A DNA stretch of 64,000 bases from Nonlabens xylanidelens (GCF_002934445.1 NZ_PTJE01000006.1:123460-187459), one strand, 5' to 3'; shown: positions 15,716-25,604, numbered from the stretch's first letter. Notes: generated by a model from the letters alone, not told the origin. Numbers and translations are program-made.

Positions 15716-17713
15716 TTAATTTGAGATACTCACCTTAACAGCTACTTCTTTATTGTTAACAGTAGTCACCTTTGCGATGTAAATAGCGCTAGAAAGTGAT
15801 GCTGTTTCAAAACTGTAACTACCTTCTGTAGATGATGGCTTGTTAGAGAAGATTTGCCTTCCTGCAAGATCATATAAGGAAATGTTTGCTACATCTTCTA
15901 AGTTAGGATTAAGTATCGTTAATTCTTTCTTTCCGTTGTTTTGGAAAATATCAAAATTAGTTTCTTCTACAAGTTCATTACTCAATGTACCAGAAGTGTT
16001 TTTAAATGTTACTTCAAAACGATCTGTATAGTGACCTGGAGCAATTAATAAAGTCTTGTTTCCTGCTTTTAAATCGTGATAAACTCCTGTTGTTTTATCA
16101 TGAAGATAAACCTCGTTAGGATCAAAGTTAATCAAGAATGCTAATTCAAATTCTACGTCGATAGGAGCAGTAAAAGAACTCGCAACTTCTACACCTATAG
16201 GAATAGCCATATTCTCATCAAACGCTTGAGAAGAAAGACCGTATTCACCTGCAGTACCTATTTTGATATAAGCATCTGTAGCAACTCTACCAGATATAGG
16301 AGATTCCCATGCATAATCATATGCTTGTGATGTACTGTCGTCGAAAGCAAAGTTAAGAGGTCTAGCATAAAGTCCGTTAGGCACAACATTTATAATCATC
16401 TTAGGTATTTGTCTAGCAGCAACACTACTTAATGGATTACCATTAACTGGAGCAGCTTTAAATACAGATGTATTACCATCTTCTTTTTGAAAAACTCTCA
16501 TTGCATTAGTGAAAATTATCTCTTCACCTGTTTGGCCACCTGGTAGTGTTACTCCACCGGTAATAAATTCAGTTGCCTCTTGTTCAAAAGCTGTTGCAGA
16601 AAAAGTAACATCTGTATTAGTTCTAGAAATAAAGAAACCTTGACCTATTGCAGCATATCTTCTTCTTCCATCTATTCCTGATCCTGTGTTAGATGCATTA
16701 GTACCTGGAGGAGTTGCAAGTCCTAGTGTACTTGAAGCTGTACTGGTCATGATGTTACCATCATTATCTGTTCTTCTAAAGATAGGTTCTAGATAAGTAC
16801 CGCTATTATCATAGCCGTTTTCAGATCCAGGATCAAATCCCATAGGCACGTATCTTGCATAACCACCTAGGTAAGAAGTAAGTTGGTGAGAAGTCTCTAC
16901 TTGAGATTCCCAAAACTCTACCCATGGATCCATTTTTACATCACTACCACTTGTATGTTCAGCATTAACTTGTATAAATCTTTTTAAATCTAGTGCACTT
17001 GGATAAGGGTTACCGGCAAGAGTTGCGTTATCATTTCCTACAGCTATAGTAATAGTACCGTTGTTAGGTCTTCCTCTAAAATCATAACGTTGTCCACCAT
17101 TATAGTTAGCAGATCCTCCAGCGATTTCATTAACACCTTTCATAGTAAAACCTTGACCAGCTGGTGTGTTTTGTGCACCATTAAAAATAGACCATCCTGC
17201 ATATCCTGTTGCAGGGTTACCACCGCTTTCATAAGTGTATAACCATCTACCAGCTATTTTTAATGGGCTACCATCTATAGTAGCATCATCAGACTCTCCA
17301 TCTCTAACATTAAAGGCTAGTATTTGTGAATCTTCTGCAGTAATAGTAAAGTCGGTGTTAGTTCCTGCAGCTGTAGTAGGGTATTTGATTTGTGTGTTTA
17401 AAAAACCAGTGTTACCAGTTCCAGTAGTTTCATCACTTACTGGAGAAGACCAGTAGTTATAACTATAACTATTAGTTGTTCCTTCTTGAAATACAGAAAT
17501 GATTCCAGCACCTTCGTTAGGTACATCGGCATCTTGTATTAACTGAGCTTCTTCTCTTAGGTAAAATTTAGAATCAGTATCTAGATTGATTTTATTTTTC
17601 ACAAAGATGTTTGTTCCCTTTGAGTAAATAAAATTATCACCCTTAATCCATACTTGTGCGGTTGCCATTTGAAAGGCAAAACCCACTAGTAATAAGCTTA
17701 TAATGTTTTTCAT
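15716..17713 (-). CDS. Large secreted protein with type IX secretion (Por) C-terminal domain
   Basis: This is a 665-aa secreted or surface protein. It has a signal peptide (about 1-19, cleaved near ATAQ), a long beta-rich, Gly/Asn/Thr-rich body without recognisable enzyme motifs, and a C-terminal sorting domain: ISLYDLAGRQIFSNKPSS, then ASLSSAIYIAKVTTVNNKEV. This means export by the Sec pathway to the periplasm and then through the type IX system. A TATTTTTG -7 box (17735-17742) lies 21 nt upstream of the start. The body resembles large flavobacterial surface proteins of unknown function; adhesion is a guess. Confidence 0.8.
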   Translation of the reverse strand: MKNIISLLLVGFAFQMATAQVWIKGDNFIYSKGTNIFVKNKINLDTDSKFYLREEAQLIQDADVPNEGAGIISVFQEGTTNSYSYNYWSSPVSDETTGTGNTGFLNTQIKYPTTAAGTNTDFTITAEDSQILAFNVRDGESDDATIDGSPLKIAGRWLYTYESGGNPATGYAGWSIFNGAQNTPAGQGFTMKGVNEIAGGSANYNGGQRYDFRGRPNNGTITIAVGNDNATLAGNPYPSALDLKRFIQVNAEHTSGSDVKMDPWVEFWESQVETSHQLTSYLGGYARYVPMGFDPGSENGYDNSGTYLEPIFRRTDNDGNIMTSTASSTLGLATPPGTNASNTGSGIDGRRRYAAIGQGFFISRTNTDVTFSATAFEQEATEFITGGVTLPGGQTGEEIIFTNAMRVFQKEDGNTSVFKAAPVNGNPLSSVAARQIPKMIINVVPNGLYARPLNFAFDDSTSQAYDYAWESPISGRVATDAYIKIGTAGEYGLSSQAFDENMAIPIGVEVASSFTAPIDVEFELAFLINFDPNEVYLHDKTTGVYHDLKAGNKTLLIAPGHYTDRFEVTFKNTSGTLSNELVEETNFDIFQNNGKKELTILNPNLEDVANISLYDLAGRQIFSNKPSSTEGSYSFETASLSSAIYIAKVTTVNNKEVAVKVSISN

Positions 17714-17734
17714 AATAATGCTGCTTTAACAATA

Positions 17735-17742
17735 CAAAAATA
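17735..17742 (-). promoter_or_regulatory. -7 box TATTTTTG of the type IX-secreted protein gene
   Basis: Exact TANNTTTG match on the minus strand, 21 nt upstream of the ATG at 17713. Confidence 0.45.
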
Positions 17743-17818
17743 TAATTTATCTCCTTAATGCTAGTGCCTTTTAAATAAGTTTATAAATTTGTTATAACAA
17801 TTAGACTAAATAGAAAAA

Positions 17819-18028
17819 ATGCCGATTAAAAACACCTTTTTACAGTTAATCAACGGTTTTGTGATATTTATAGGTGCAATTTTATTGCTCTATACCTTTA
17901 TAAATGAGGACGCAAACATATTATTTAAGGTTTTTGGAGTGATTCTAATCATGTTCGGCGCATATCGTGCGAGTACACATTGGGTTGCTCATAAAGATGA
18001 TCATTTATCTGAAGAAGAAGAAGAATAG
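17819..18028 (+). CDS. Small two-helix membrane protein
   Basis: This is a 69-aa protein with two hydrophobic segments (about 10-26 and 33-50) and an acidic tail ending in a run of glutamates. It starts with ATG at 17819 and ends 3 bp before the Smr-domain gene, so the two form an operon. I do not recognise a named family. Its length and hydrophobicity are coherent and the spacing to its neighbour is tight, which supports it as a real gene. The function is unknown. Confidence 0.7.
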   Translation: MPIKNTFLQLINGFVIFIGAILLLYTFINEDANILFKVFGVILIMFGAYRASTHWVAHKDDHLSEEEEE

Positions 18029-18031
18029 TCC

Positions 18032-18562
18032 ATGAATCAGTTTCAAAAAGGAGATCGAGTACTGGTTCTGGACGATGAATTTGGTGGTGTGGTAGCTTTC
18101 GCGAAAGCGGAACAAGTAACCATCTTAACTGACGATGATATAGAAATTACTTATAATTCTAGTGAGTTGATTTTAGACAGGTCATTCAAAGTTTCAAATT
18201 TTACTCTTAAAGAAGAACCTGCTCCTAAGAAATCTAAAGTTAGACAGGTTTCTAGAAAAAAAGCAGCTTTTATTCCTGCGGTAGAAATAGATCTACACGT
18301 ACATCAATTAGTAAAGTCAGAACGTGGCATGGATGCTTATGATAAGCTTAATCTACAAGTAGATACGGCGAGGCACAAGATAGAATGGGCTATTCAAAAT
18401 CGTGTGCCTAAATTAGTTTTTATACATGGTGTGGGGCAAGGAGTACTTAAAGAAGAACTCAATTATCTTTTTCAACGATACAGTCAGATCAAATTTTATG
18501 ATGCTGATTATCAAAAATATGGAAAAGGCGCTACTGAAATATACATACACCAGAACCCATAG
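18032..18562 (+). CDS. Smr-domain protein (MutS2 C-terminal-like)
   Basis: This is a 176-aa protein with an N-terminal SH3-like beta domain (KGDRVLVLDDEFGGVV, then EITYNSSELIL), a basic linker (about 69-85) and a C-terminal Smr domain (about 90-176). The Smr domain has the conserved EIDLHVHQL and HGVGQGVLKEEL motifs, typical of Smr nucleases that act on branched DNA or on stalled-ribosome mRNA. The palindrome at 18095-18109 is in frame and encodes AFAKA (22-26) within a loop of the N-terminal domain. Its 3' end overlaps the convergent lipoprotein gene by 32 nt. Confidence 0.82.
   Translation: MNQFQKGDRVLVLDDEFGGVVAFAKAEQVTILTDDDIEITYNSSELILDRSFKVSNFTLKEEPAPKKSKVRQVSRKKAAFIPAVEIDLHVHQLVKSERGMDAYDKLNLQVDTARHKIEWAIQNRVPKLVFIHGVGQGVLKEELNYLFQRYSQIKFYDADYQKYGKGATEIYIHQNP
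18095..18109. repeat. Dispersed palindrome, copy 4
   Basis: GCTTTCGCGAAAGCG (15 of 16 nt) followed by GAAC, inside the Smr-domain gene, read as AFAKA. Confidence 0.88.
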
Positions 18563-19520
18563 TACCTGGAAATGCTGGCGTACAGGTTAATATAATACCG
18601 TCTTTTATATAATTACCAAAGTCATAATCATCTTCAATTATTTCTACATTACCGTTAGTTAAGGTAAGACCTGCTATGGTGATGTGCAATTGTGTGATGC
18701 GTTCTATAGTATGTGGGATGTATTCTTCTATTAATGGACTAGCCTCTGCTGGTGTGCTAGAGAATACTAAGTAATTAGGTACTGTGGCACCTATGGCAAA
18801 ATCATCTGTTGGGTCTAGATTACCATCTATACTTTCGTTTCTTGTGAGAACTCCATCGCCATCGTCGTCTTCCTCTAAGTAATCTAATTTGTCATCACCA
18901 TCGGTGTCTCGACTATTTGCTATGTCTATCGTCCCGTCACTATTAAAAGCGACACCTTCTTGACTAGTAGGTACATTATCACCGTCATCATCTATATCCA
19001 TGAAGTCAGGTATGCCGTCCTCATCGGTATCTTCACTGGCAAGAAAATCAATATTTCCATTAAGGTCGTACTCAATTCCTTCATCTTCAGATAGGATTCC
19101 ATCATTATCATCATCACTACGTGTAGATGTTTCTATGGTAATGTCTCCACCTATGGCATTAAATACCTCAGTTACTGTAGGTGTGCTAGGCGGTATGCTG
19201 TTGCAGTAATAATCATTACCTGGCGCAGCATTGAATTTACGGTATTCAAATATGGTCGTACTAGTAGTTGAGATGTTATAAGGACCGTAAATAGCATTTG
19301 TATTTAAAATGTCATCACTAGTTAAAATTTGTAAAACGAGGCTTTCAAAATTTGTGTCTTCATTTTTATAAAAAACAAAATTATTTATACTACCAGAAGA
19401 AACTGTTGGGTCACAAGCCTCTACACTGGCATCTTCAAAATCAAAGTCGTTAGTAATGATGTCTCCATCGTTACAGCCTAGTAAAACTATAGGAATTATA
19501 AGGTATAGTAGTTTTTTCAT
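18531..19520 (-). CDS. Lipoprotein with calcium-binding (thrombospondin type 3-like) Asp repeats
   Basis: This is a 329-aa predicted lipoprotein. The signal sequence MKKLLYLIIPIVLLGC has a lipobox Cys, and the middle region (about 140-235) contains repeated DxDxDG-type acidic loops such as DTDEDGIPDFMDIDDDGD and DTDGDDKLDYLEEDDDGD, typical of calcium-binding TSP3-like repeats. The C-terminal part is beta-rich with two cysteines. The frame extends to 19538, but a TACTTTTG -7 box (19526-19533) ends 5 nt before the ATG at 19520, so that start is chosen. It is probably exposed at the outer membrane. Confidence 0.8.
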   Translation of the reverse strand: MKKLLYLIIPIVLLGCNDGDIITNDFDFEDASVEACDPTVSSGSINNFVFYKNEDTNFESLVLQILTSDDILNTNAIYGPYNISTTSTTIFEYRKFNAAPGNDYYCNSIPPSTPTVTEVFNAIGGDITIETSTRSDDDNDGILSEDEGIEYDLNGNIDFLASEDTDEDGIPDFMDIDDDGDNVPTSQEGVAFNSDGTIDIANSRDTDGDDKLDYLEEDDDGDGVLTRNESIDGNLDPTDDFAIGATVPNYLVFSSTPAEASPLIEEYIPHTIERITQLHITIAGLTLTNGNVEIIEDDYDFGNYIKDGIILTCTPAFPGTMGSGVCIFQ

Positions 19521-19525
19521 GTGTA

Positions 19526-19533
19526 CAAAAGTA
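19526..19533 (-). promoter_or_regulatory. -7 box TACTTTTG of the Asp-repeat lipoprotein gene
   Basis: Exact TANNTTTG match 5 nt before the ATG at 19520, predicting a leaderless mRNA. Confidence 0.5.
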
Positions 19534-19581
19534 GTCAATCATATTAAAGCGCTAAAGTGCAAATTTTATTGTAAATAAAAT

Positions 19582-19589
19582 TACTTTTG
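19582..19589 (+). promoter_or_regulatory. -7 box TACTTTTG of the cysteine desulfurase gene
   Basis: Exact TANNTTTG match only 4 nt before the ATG at 19594, predicting a leaderless mRNA. Confidence 0.5.
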
Positions 19590-19593
19590 TGCT

Positions 19594-20751
19594 ATGAGAG
19601 AAGTTTATTTAGATAGTGCGGCAACGACACAAATGAGACCAGAAGTTGTTCAAAGAATGACTGAGGTGATGACAGAAGTTCATGGAAACCCTAGTTCTAC
19701 CCATAGTTTTGGACGTAGTGCAAAGTCCCTTATTGAAAATGCTCGTAAGAATATTGCTGCTCAATTAAATGTTACTGCTGCAGAGATTATTTTTACCTCT
19801 GGTGGTACAGAGGCAGATAATCTAGCTATTCATAGTTGTGTGCGTGATCTAGGTGTGGAGCGTATTATAACTACCACTATCGAGCATCATGCGGTTCTTT
19901 ATATAGTAGATTATTGTAAAGAAAAATATGGTACAGAGGTAGCTCATGTAAAACTTAAAGATTGTGGTACACCTAATTATATAGATTTAGAACAATTGCT
20001 AGCATCTAGCGATAAGAAAACGCTAGTTTCATTAATGCACATTAATAATGAGATAGGAAATAAACTAGATATAGATAGAGTAGGAGAGTTGTGTAAAAAA
20101 CACAATGCGTTGTTTCATAGCGATTGCGTGCAGTCTATAGGTCATTATGAAATGGATTTAAGTAAGTTACCAGTAGATTTTACAGCAGTATCTGCTCATA
20201 AATTCCATGGGCCTAAAGGAACTGGATTTGCTTTTATAAGAAAAGGAACAGGTTTAAAACCGCTTATTTTAGGTGGTTCTCAAGAACGAGGTATAAGAGC
20301 AGGTACAGAAAGTGTGCATAATATAGTAGGTATGGATCTGGCTTTAAAAATGGCCTATGACAATCTTGAAGAAGATCGTGCTTATGTTTTAGATCTTAAG
20401 AATTACTTTCAAGAACAGTTAGAAAAACACGTTCCTGGTGTTAAGTTTAACGGTAATTGTGGAGATCATAAAGAGAGCACGTATACTTTATTAAACGTGT
20501 GTTTACCATGCCCTGCTGATAAAGCTGCAATGCTTTTATTTACTATGGATCTAAAAGGTATTGCTTGTTCTAAAGGAAGTGCCTGCCAGAGTGGTTCTCA
20601 AAAAGGGTCTCACGTATTAACTAGTGTTCTTTCAGAAGAAGATTTGAATAAGCCGAGTCTACGTTTCAGCTTCTCTATTTATAATACAAAAGAAGAACTG
20701 GATTATGTAGTAGGAATATTGAAAGAATATATGGAAGGTATTGTTGCTTAG
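19594..20751 (+). CDS. Cysteine desulfurase (NifS/IscS family)
   Basis: This PLP enzyme takes sulfur from L-cysteine for Fe-S clusters or tRNA thiolation. The 385-aa protein starts with the classic YLDSAATTQMRPEV. It has FTSGGTEADNLAI, the HSDCVQSIGH region, the PLP lysine in VSAHKFHGPKGTGF (about residues 199-212) and the catalytic cysteine loop IACSKGSACQSGSQKGSHV (about 325-343). This is the IscS/NifS group I type rather than SufS. No isc scaffold gene is next to it, so its sulfur acceptor cannot be told from context. Confidence 0.92.
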   Translation: MREVYLDSAATTQMRPEVVQRMTEVMTEVHGNPSSTHSFGRSAKSLIENARKNIAAQLNVTAAEIIFTSGGTEADNLAIHSCVRDLGVERIITTTIEHHAVLYIVDYCKEKYGTEVAHVKLKDCGTPNYIDLEQLLASSDKKTLVSLMHINNEIGNKLDIDRVGELCKKHNALFHSDCVQSIGHYEMDLSKLPVDFTAVSAHKFHGPKGTGFAFIRKGTGLKPLILGGSQERGIRAGTESVHNIVGMDLALKMAYDNLEEDRAYVLDLKNYFQEQLEKHVPGVKFNGNCGDHKESTYTLLNVCLPCPADKAAMLLFTMDLKGIACSKGSACQSGSQKGSHVLTSVLSEEDLNKPSLRFSFSIYNTKEELDYVVGILKEYMEGIVA

Positions 20752-20775
20752 GTCGAATTTTAAGAATTAAAAAAT

Positions 20776-21264
20776 CTATTTGTCTCGTTTTAATGTAGTA
20801 TCAGACTTAAGTGTAGTTTGAAGGTTTTCTTTCCAGTTTTTGAAACCTGCTATATCTTCTCTTATTTCTGTAATCCATTTTGTTCCATACAGCTTTAGCA
20901 TGTGATCAAACATTACATTGTTGTAAGCTAGGATGACTTTAAATTCTGGAGGAGTACATCCATATTCGTAAAAAGATAAGTTATATTTCTTCTCAAAATC
21001 AGTATCTGAACTTATAGATACTGGAGCAATTCCGCTAGCTAATAATAGGGTTGTGTTGTTAGATTTTATATCGTTAATGGCTTGTTCTTGAGCTTTTTTT
21101 GGATTCTTTATGAATTCTTCATAAATATGATTGCTTACAATTTTTAATGGGGTGTGTTTTTCTGTCTTAGAGATTGTTTGGGCGTGTAAAGCAAATGAAA
21201 AGAAACATAATGATAAAACTAGTTTTGTCGAGATATTTTTCAAATATGTTTTTATATTAATCAT
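20776..21264 (-). CDS. Secreted protein of unknown function
   Basis: This is a 162-aa protein with an N-terminal signal peptide (about 1-29, ending FSFALHAQ) and a mixed, mainly helical mature part: IYEEFIKNPKKAQEQAINDI, then FEKKYNLSFYEYGC. I do not recognise the family. A single mature-region cysteine lies in EYGCTPPEF. The gene ends at a KRDK-rich C-terminus and lies 6 bp downstream of the TonB-dependent receptor gene in the same orientation, so it is likely co-transcribed with it and may act in the periplasm or outer membrane. No enzymatic motif is visible. Confidence 0.65.
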   Translation of the reverse strand: MINIKTYLKNISTKLVLSLCFFSFALHAQTISKTEKHTPLKIVSNHIYEEFIKNPKKAQEQAINDIKSNNTTLLLASGIAPVSISSDTDFEKKYNLSFYEYGCTPPEFKVILAYNNVMFDHMLKLYGTKWITEIREDIAGFKNWKENLQTTLKSDTTLKRDK

Positions 21265-21270
21265 TACTTT

Positions 21271-23766
21271 CTACAACTTTGCAATCAATCTCAAATTAAA
21301 AACACGTGGCGTTAATCTGACAGGTACTGCGTATTGCGCACTGCTAGCTACATCACGCACCCATAGGTTAGAAATATTATTTTCATAATCAAAGATGTTG
21401 AATATTTGAGCTCCTATAGAAAACTCATCAAAATCTTCCAGCCAGCTACCGGCCTTTGGTTTTTTCTTGTCATCTACCAGTACAAATTGTACACCTAGAT
21501 CTGCTCTAAAATAATCTTTTAAACGGAACTGGAAATCATAAGGGTCTGCATAGCTAGGTGATCCACCAGGTAATCCAGAACTATACACCATGTTGATGTA
21601 TGCCTTTAAATTAGGAATGTTAGGTACATAATCTTGAAATAAGAATGCTACTTTAAGTCGTTGATCTGTAGGTCTAGCGATATAACCACGACCATCTAGA
21701 TTTTCTTCTGTTTTTAAATAGCCAAGTGATATCCAGCTTTCAGTTCCTTTTACAAATTCACCTGCCAGTCGCACATCTAGTCCGTAGGCATAAGCCTCTG
21801 CGTCATTATTTGCTCTATAGCGTATTCTTACGTTTTCTAGCGTGTAGGTATTTACATCAGATAGATCTTTGTAATAGGCTTCACTAGTTAATTTAAAAGG
21901 TCTTTTATCTCCGTTAGGGGCTGTCCAGTTAAAGCTCCAGTCATTTCCTAATACAAAATGAACCGATTTTTGTGCCTTCACATCTGGATTAACAACACCT
22001 TGTTGATCACGTAATTCTCTGTAAAAAGGTGGTTGATAATATATACCGGTTGAGAACCTGAAAAGCATATTTGTATCGTCCCATGCCGGTTTCATAGCTA
22101 GCTGTCCACGTGGCGAGATAACAGTTTGAGTAGTGCTTTGAATTCCTGCTCCACTTACGTTCCAGGTATGTGATCGCACACCAGCATTCCAGTATAATTC
22201 ATGATCACCTACATAGCCACGGCTGCTGTATTGGGCAAATGCTTGGAGTCTGGTTATTTGCACATCGTTATCTGCACTAGCAGATTCAAAAGAATCTAAC
22301 GGTGCAGTATATGCAAAATAAGGCTCGTCGTTTGCAGCCACTGACGGCGGTCTTATATTAAAACCAGCACTGTCTATAACAGTGTATTCTCTTAAACGAT
22401 CTCTTATATCTTCTCGATTAAATTTTAAACCCCAATCCAGTTGGTCGTTTTCCTTTTTACCGTTGTCAAATTCTAATGTTCCTTTATGTTCTAGACTTAC
22501 TATAAGAGCATCTAGATCATTACGACCGTGGTCTAACTCGCTACCTATCGCACGAGTAAAATCTACTTCTCCTAGGTCATCACTACCTATGTTAGTGTTA
22601 GGTCTACCTATGCGATAACGTCCTAAAATGTCGTAATGTTCTTGTTCTTGAGTGTGGTAAACGCTAGTTATAAAGCGCAAGTTTAAAAGCTTATTCACAT
22701 CATAACTTGCTTTTAATGCGCCAAAATAAGTCTCGTATTGATCGTCTTCCTTTCCATCATAATTTATGATCAATGATTGTGCATCGTCTACGGTTCCAAA
22801 ATTAGTTTGAGAAGTCAGTGGTTCAAACTCATAACTGTTGATGGCTATATTACCTAAAAAGCTTAATTCAAATTTAGGACTTACCTGATAGGTTAAATAC
22901 GTTTGTGCATCTATAAAAACAGGTTTTGTAATAGCCTCAGTCTCGCGGCTATTCACAAATAAACTGTTGTTTCTATATCGTACTCCTAGTATTCCTGTTG
23001 CCGCTTTCGCGAAAGCGGTACCTTCTGCATAAGCATTAACACCTAAAAAGCTAGCGTCTATTCCTGCGCCGAATTCAGTCGGGCGACGGTAATTAATGTC
23101 CAGAACAGAACTTAATTTATCGCCATATTTAGATTGAAAACCACCAGCGCTAAAATCTACACTACGCACAAGGTCTGCATTTACAATACTCAGTCCTTCT
23201 TGCTGTCCACTGCGTACTAAGAACGGTCGGTACACTTCTATTTCATTAATGTAAACTAGGTTCTCGTCATAGTTACCACCACGCACAGCATATTGGGTGC
23301 TCAGTTCATTATTAGAAGATACTCCAGGTAGTGATTTCAATAAATTTTCTACACCAGGTTGTACACCAGGTATTGCTCGCACAACAGTAGGGTCTACATT
23401 TGTAATTCCGGCAAATTCTTTTGTTCTTGTGTTATTAATGGTAACGGTACCTATTTGCTCTATATCTGTTTTAAGTACAGGATTGAATTCAAACGGTGCT
23501 TTACCGTCAAGTTCTATGTCTTTTAAGGTAGAAGGTTTAAAAGATATGGATGTAAATGTGATTGTGATTTTTTGATTTGCAGGAACTACTAGTCTATAGA
23601 ATCCAGTGTTATCACTGGCGGTTCCTATAGTTGTTCCCAGGACATTTATGTTAACGTCTGCAATGGTTTGATTTTTATCATCAAGTATAACCCCTTGAAT
23701 AACGGCGTTCTGAGCATAAATAAAGCTGGTAGCAACAAGTGCTATAAATAGTAAGAAGTTCTTCAA
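21271..23766 (-). CDS. TonB-dependent outer-membrane receptor
   Basis: This is an 831-aa receptor for energy-dependent uptake across the outer membrane. It has a signal peptide (about 1-18), a carboxypeptidase-regulatory-like beta domain (about 20-95; VIQGVILDDKNQTIADVNI), a plug domain (about 115-230; SLPGVSSNNELSTQYAVRGG) and a 22-strand-type barrel to the C-terminus, ending RVFNLRLIAKL. The palindrome at 23002-23017 is in frame and encodes TAFAKA at about residue 250, in an early barrel loop. No SusD partner lies next to it, so the substrate is more likely a small molecule or metal than a polysaccharide, but this is open. Confidence 0.88.
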   Translation of the reverse strand: MKNFLLFIALVATSFIYAQNAVIQGVILDDKNQTIADVNINVLGTTIGTASDNTGFYRLVVPANQKITITFTSISFKPSTLKDIELDGKAPFEFNPVLKTDIEQIGTVTINNTRTKEFAGITNVDPTVVRAIPGVQPGVENLLKSLPGVSSNNELSTQYAVRGGNYDENLVYINEIEVYRPFLVRSGQQEGLSIVNADLVRSVDFSAGGFQSKYGDKLSSVLDINYRRPTEFGAGIDASFLGVNAYAEGTAFAKAATGILGVRYRNNSLFVNSRETEAITKPVFIDAQTYLTYQVSPKFELSFLGNIAINSYEFEPLTSQTNFGTVDDAQSLIINYDGKEDDQYETYFGALKASYDVNKLLNLRFITSVYHTQEQEHYDILGRYRIGRPNTNIGSDDLGEVDFTRAIGSELDHGRNDLDALIVSLEHKGTLEFDNGKKENDQLDWGLKFNREDIRDRLREYTVIDSAGFNIRPPSVAANDEPYFAYTAPLDSFESASADNDVQITRLQAFAQYSSRGYVGDHELYWNAGVRSHTWNVSGAGIQSTTQTVISPRGQLAMKPAWDDTNMLFRFSTGIYYQPPFYRELRDQQGVVNPDVKAQKSVHFVLGNDWSFNWTAPNGDKRPFKLTSEAYYKDLSDVNTYTLENVRIRYRANNDAEAYAYGLDVRLAGEFVKGTESWISLGYLKTEENLDGRGYIARPTDQRLKVAFLFQDYVPNIPNLKAYINMVYSSGLPGGSPSYADPYDFQFRLKDYFRADLGVQFVLVDDKKKPKAGSWLEDFDEFSIGAQIFNIFDYENNISNLWVRDVASSAQYAVPVRLTPRVFNLRLIAKL
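23002..23017. repeat. Dispersed palindrome, copy 5
   Basis: Perfect CGCTTTCGCGAAAGCG inside the TonB-dependent receptor gene, read as AFAKA on the minus strand. Confidence 0.9.
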
Positions 23767-23775
23767 ATCGTTTGT

Positions 23776-25485
23776 TTAGCTTTTACGGTAAAATGTGGCT
23801 TCAAATGTAGTGCTATTTCCTACATTATCAGTAACAATAACCTTCAGTTCGTTTTCTGAATCAGTAACGACACCATCTGAGAAATCGTGTGTGATAACTC
23901 CAGTTTTATAGTCGTATTCCATTAAAATGAATTTACCATTTACAGTTGCTCTATATCCATCTACACCAGTGTCTCTATCGGCTATTTTTAGTCTTAAGGT
24001 TTTGTTTTTAGTAATCCACTGTTTGTTTTTAAAGTTAATAGGTTTTATAGTCGGTGCGGTGTCGTCTTTACTAATGGCATAGGTTCCCATAGTTCTAGTG
24101 GCAGCACTTAATATGTTTCCTTTTCTTCTTGTGTTCACATGATATACAGCACCCCAACTAGTTACTCTACCTATATAGTATTGTTTAAGGTTGTCGTTTT
24201 CTTTTGAGCTCATGTCATAACTTATGATCATGTTTTTATGTAATGGGACGATGTCCTTGTGTACCTTAAGCGTGTCTGCACTTTGTGATAAATCTAGAAA
24301 TTCACTTTGATAAAGAGCTCCTTTAGGAATCATTAATGAATAAGGACCATAACTTTGGTTATAAGTGCTGTTGTGATCCACAAAGGTCATGGGATCATTA
24401 TCTATGTATGGTATGGATTCTAAAGCAGCCTCATTTTTAATATCCATATTTATTTCTACGCTGTTCTTTTTATAATCTTCTATTTGGATACTATAAGAAT
24501 GAGTAGTCCCTGCGTCGTATAATTGTAAAACACCTTTGTTAATGTGATGTTCGTATAAGCTTAATGGACTTTCATTAGGAATGTAAAGTCTGGAGATGCG
24601 GCTTTTAGTCTTTTTAAAATGCTCGTAATCTATCATTTGATTGATGTGTCTGGACTCACTAAATGCATAACGATCAAATGTCATTTCAAAATTCTTACTT
24701 CCATTAAAATAAGTTTCAATGTGAAAAGTTCCATTTTGATTATTTGCCGCACTTTGCTGGTCACTGGTATTTACACCTATTCCTATCTCTCCATAAGCAC
24801 TGAAAGGTTCTACTTTAAACTTCCCTCCTTTTAATGGAATGAGTCTTAGAAGTTTTGCTTCATTCTTACCATTAATAGTAGAGCTCTCATTTAATGGATA
24901 GGCTTTTATTTGTTTTACAAGAGGCCTTTTAGTGTCTGGAATCTCAATTCCCATCATCATAGGGTTGATAGGTCTTGCTGCGCTGTCTCTAATTTCAAAG
25001 TGTAAATGAGGACCACCGCTACCACCAGAATTACCGCTATAAGCAACAATTTCATTTTGATCTACTCTAAGCTCTAGATCTGTAGGGTATAATTGTATGG
25101 TGTAGCTTTCTTTCTGGTATTGCTTTTTCTTTAAATATGCTTCTATGCGTGGAGCAAACTTTTTAAGATGGGCATAAACAGTAGTGTATCCATTAGGATG
25201 TGTGATATAAAGAGCTTTTCCATAACCATATCGCTCTATTTTTATACGGCTTACATAACCAGATGCTGCAGCATGCACATTTGCACCAGTACGTTGATTT
25301 GTTTTAATATCTAGGCCGCTATGAAAGTGATTGGATCTTAGTTCACCAAAAGTTCCACTCAATTTAAGATCTATATCCAGTGGATTAACAAAGTAATCTT
25401 GAGGGAGATTTTTGATGGTTTGGCTTTCGCAATAGCGAGATGTAAATAAAAATAATGTCAGGAAACAGATAAAAAGTCTAATCAT
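23776..25485 (-). CDS. M23 family (LytM) metallopeptidase
   Basis: This is a 569-aa secreted peptidase predicted to cut peptidoglycan cross-links or to activate such enzymes. A signal peptide (about 1-22) is followed by an N-terminal LytM domain (about 45-180) with HFHSGLDIKT (Zn ligands H and D), VYAHLKKF and GPHLHFEIRDS (HxH), so the zinc site looks complete. A long beta-rich C-terminal region of unknown fold follows, including Ig-like stretches near the end. A decayed copy of the dispersed palindrome lies in the signal-peptide coding region (RYCES). It is 9 bp upstream of the TonB receptor gene on the same strand. Confidence 0.87.
   Translation of the reverse strand: MIRLFICFLTLFLFTSRYCESQTIKNLPQDYFVNPLDIDLKLSGTFGELRSNHFHSGLDIKTNQRTGANVHAAASGYVSRIKIERYGYGKALYITHPNGYTTVYAHLKKFAPRIEAYLKKKQYQKESYTIQLYPTDLELRVDQNEIVAYSGNSGGSGGPHLHFEIRDSAARPINPMMMGIEIPDTKRPLVKQIKAYPLNESSTINGKNEAKLLRLIPLKGGKFKVEPFSAYGEIGIGVNTSDQQSAANNQNGTFHIETYFNGSKNFEMTFDRYAFSESRHINQMIDYEHFKKTKSRISRLYIPNESPLSLYEHHINKGVLQLYDAGTTHSYSIQIEDYKKNSVEINMDIKNEAALESIPYIDNDPMTFVDHNSTYNQSYGPYSLMIPKGALYQSEFLDLSQSADTLKVHKDIVPLHKNMIISYDMSSKENDNLKQYYIGRVTSWGAVYHVNTRRKGNILSAATRTMGTYAISKDDTAPTIKPINFKNKQWITKNKTLRLKIADRDTGVDGYRATVNGKFILMEYDYKTGVITHDFSDGVVTDSENELKVIVTDNVGNSTTFEATFYRKS
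25423..25437. repeat. Degenerate copy of the dispersed palindrome
   Basis: GCTTTCGCAATAGCG in the signal-peptide coding region of the M23 peptidase gene. It is read in the third frame (RYCES instead of RFRES), with two mismatches to the palindrome. Confidence 0.55.
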
Positions 25486-25604
25486 GAGTTAAATATATAA
25501 TGAGAAATGGTATTAATGCAAAGCTTTTCAAACTTTGTTCCATAAATATTTGATTTGTCTAAATGGAAACTTAGATTTGTAATAACAGCATTAAATTAGT
25601 CCGT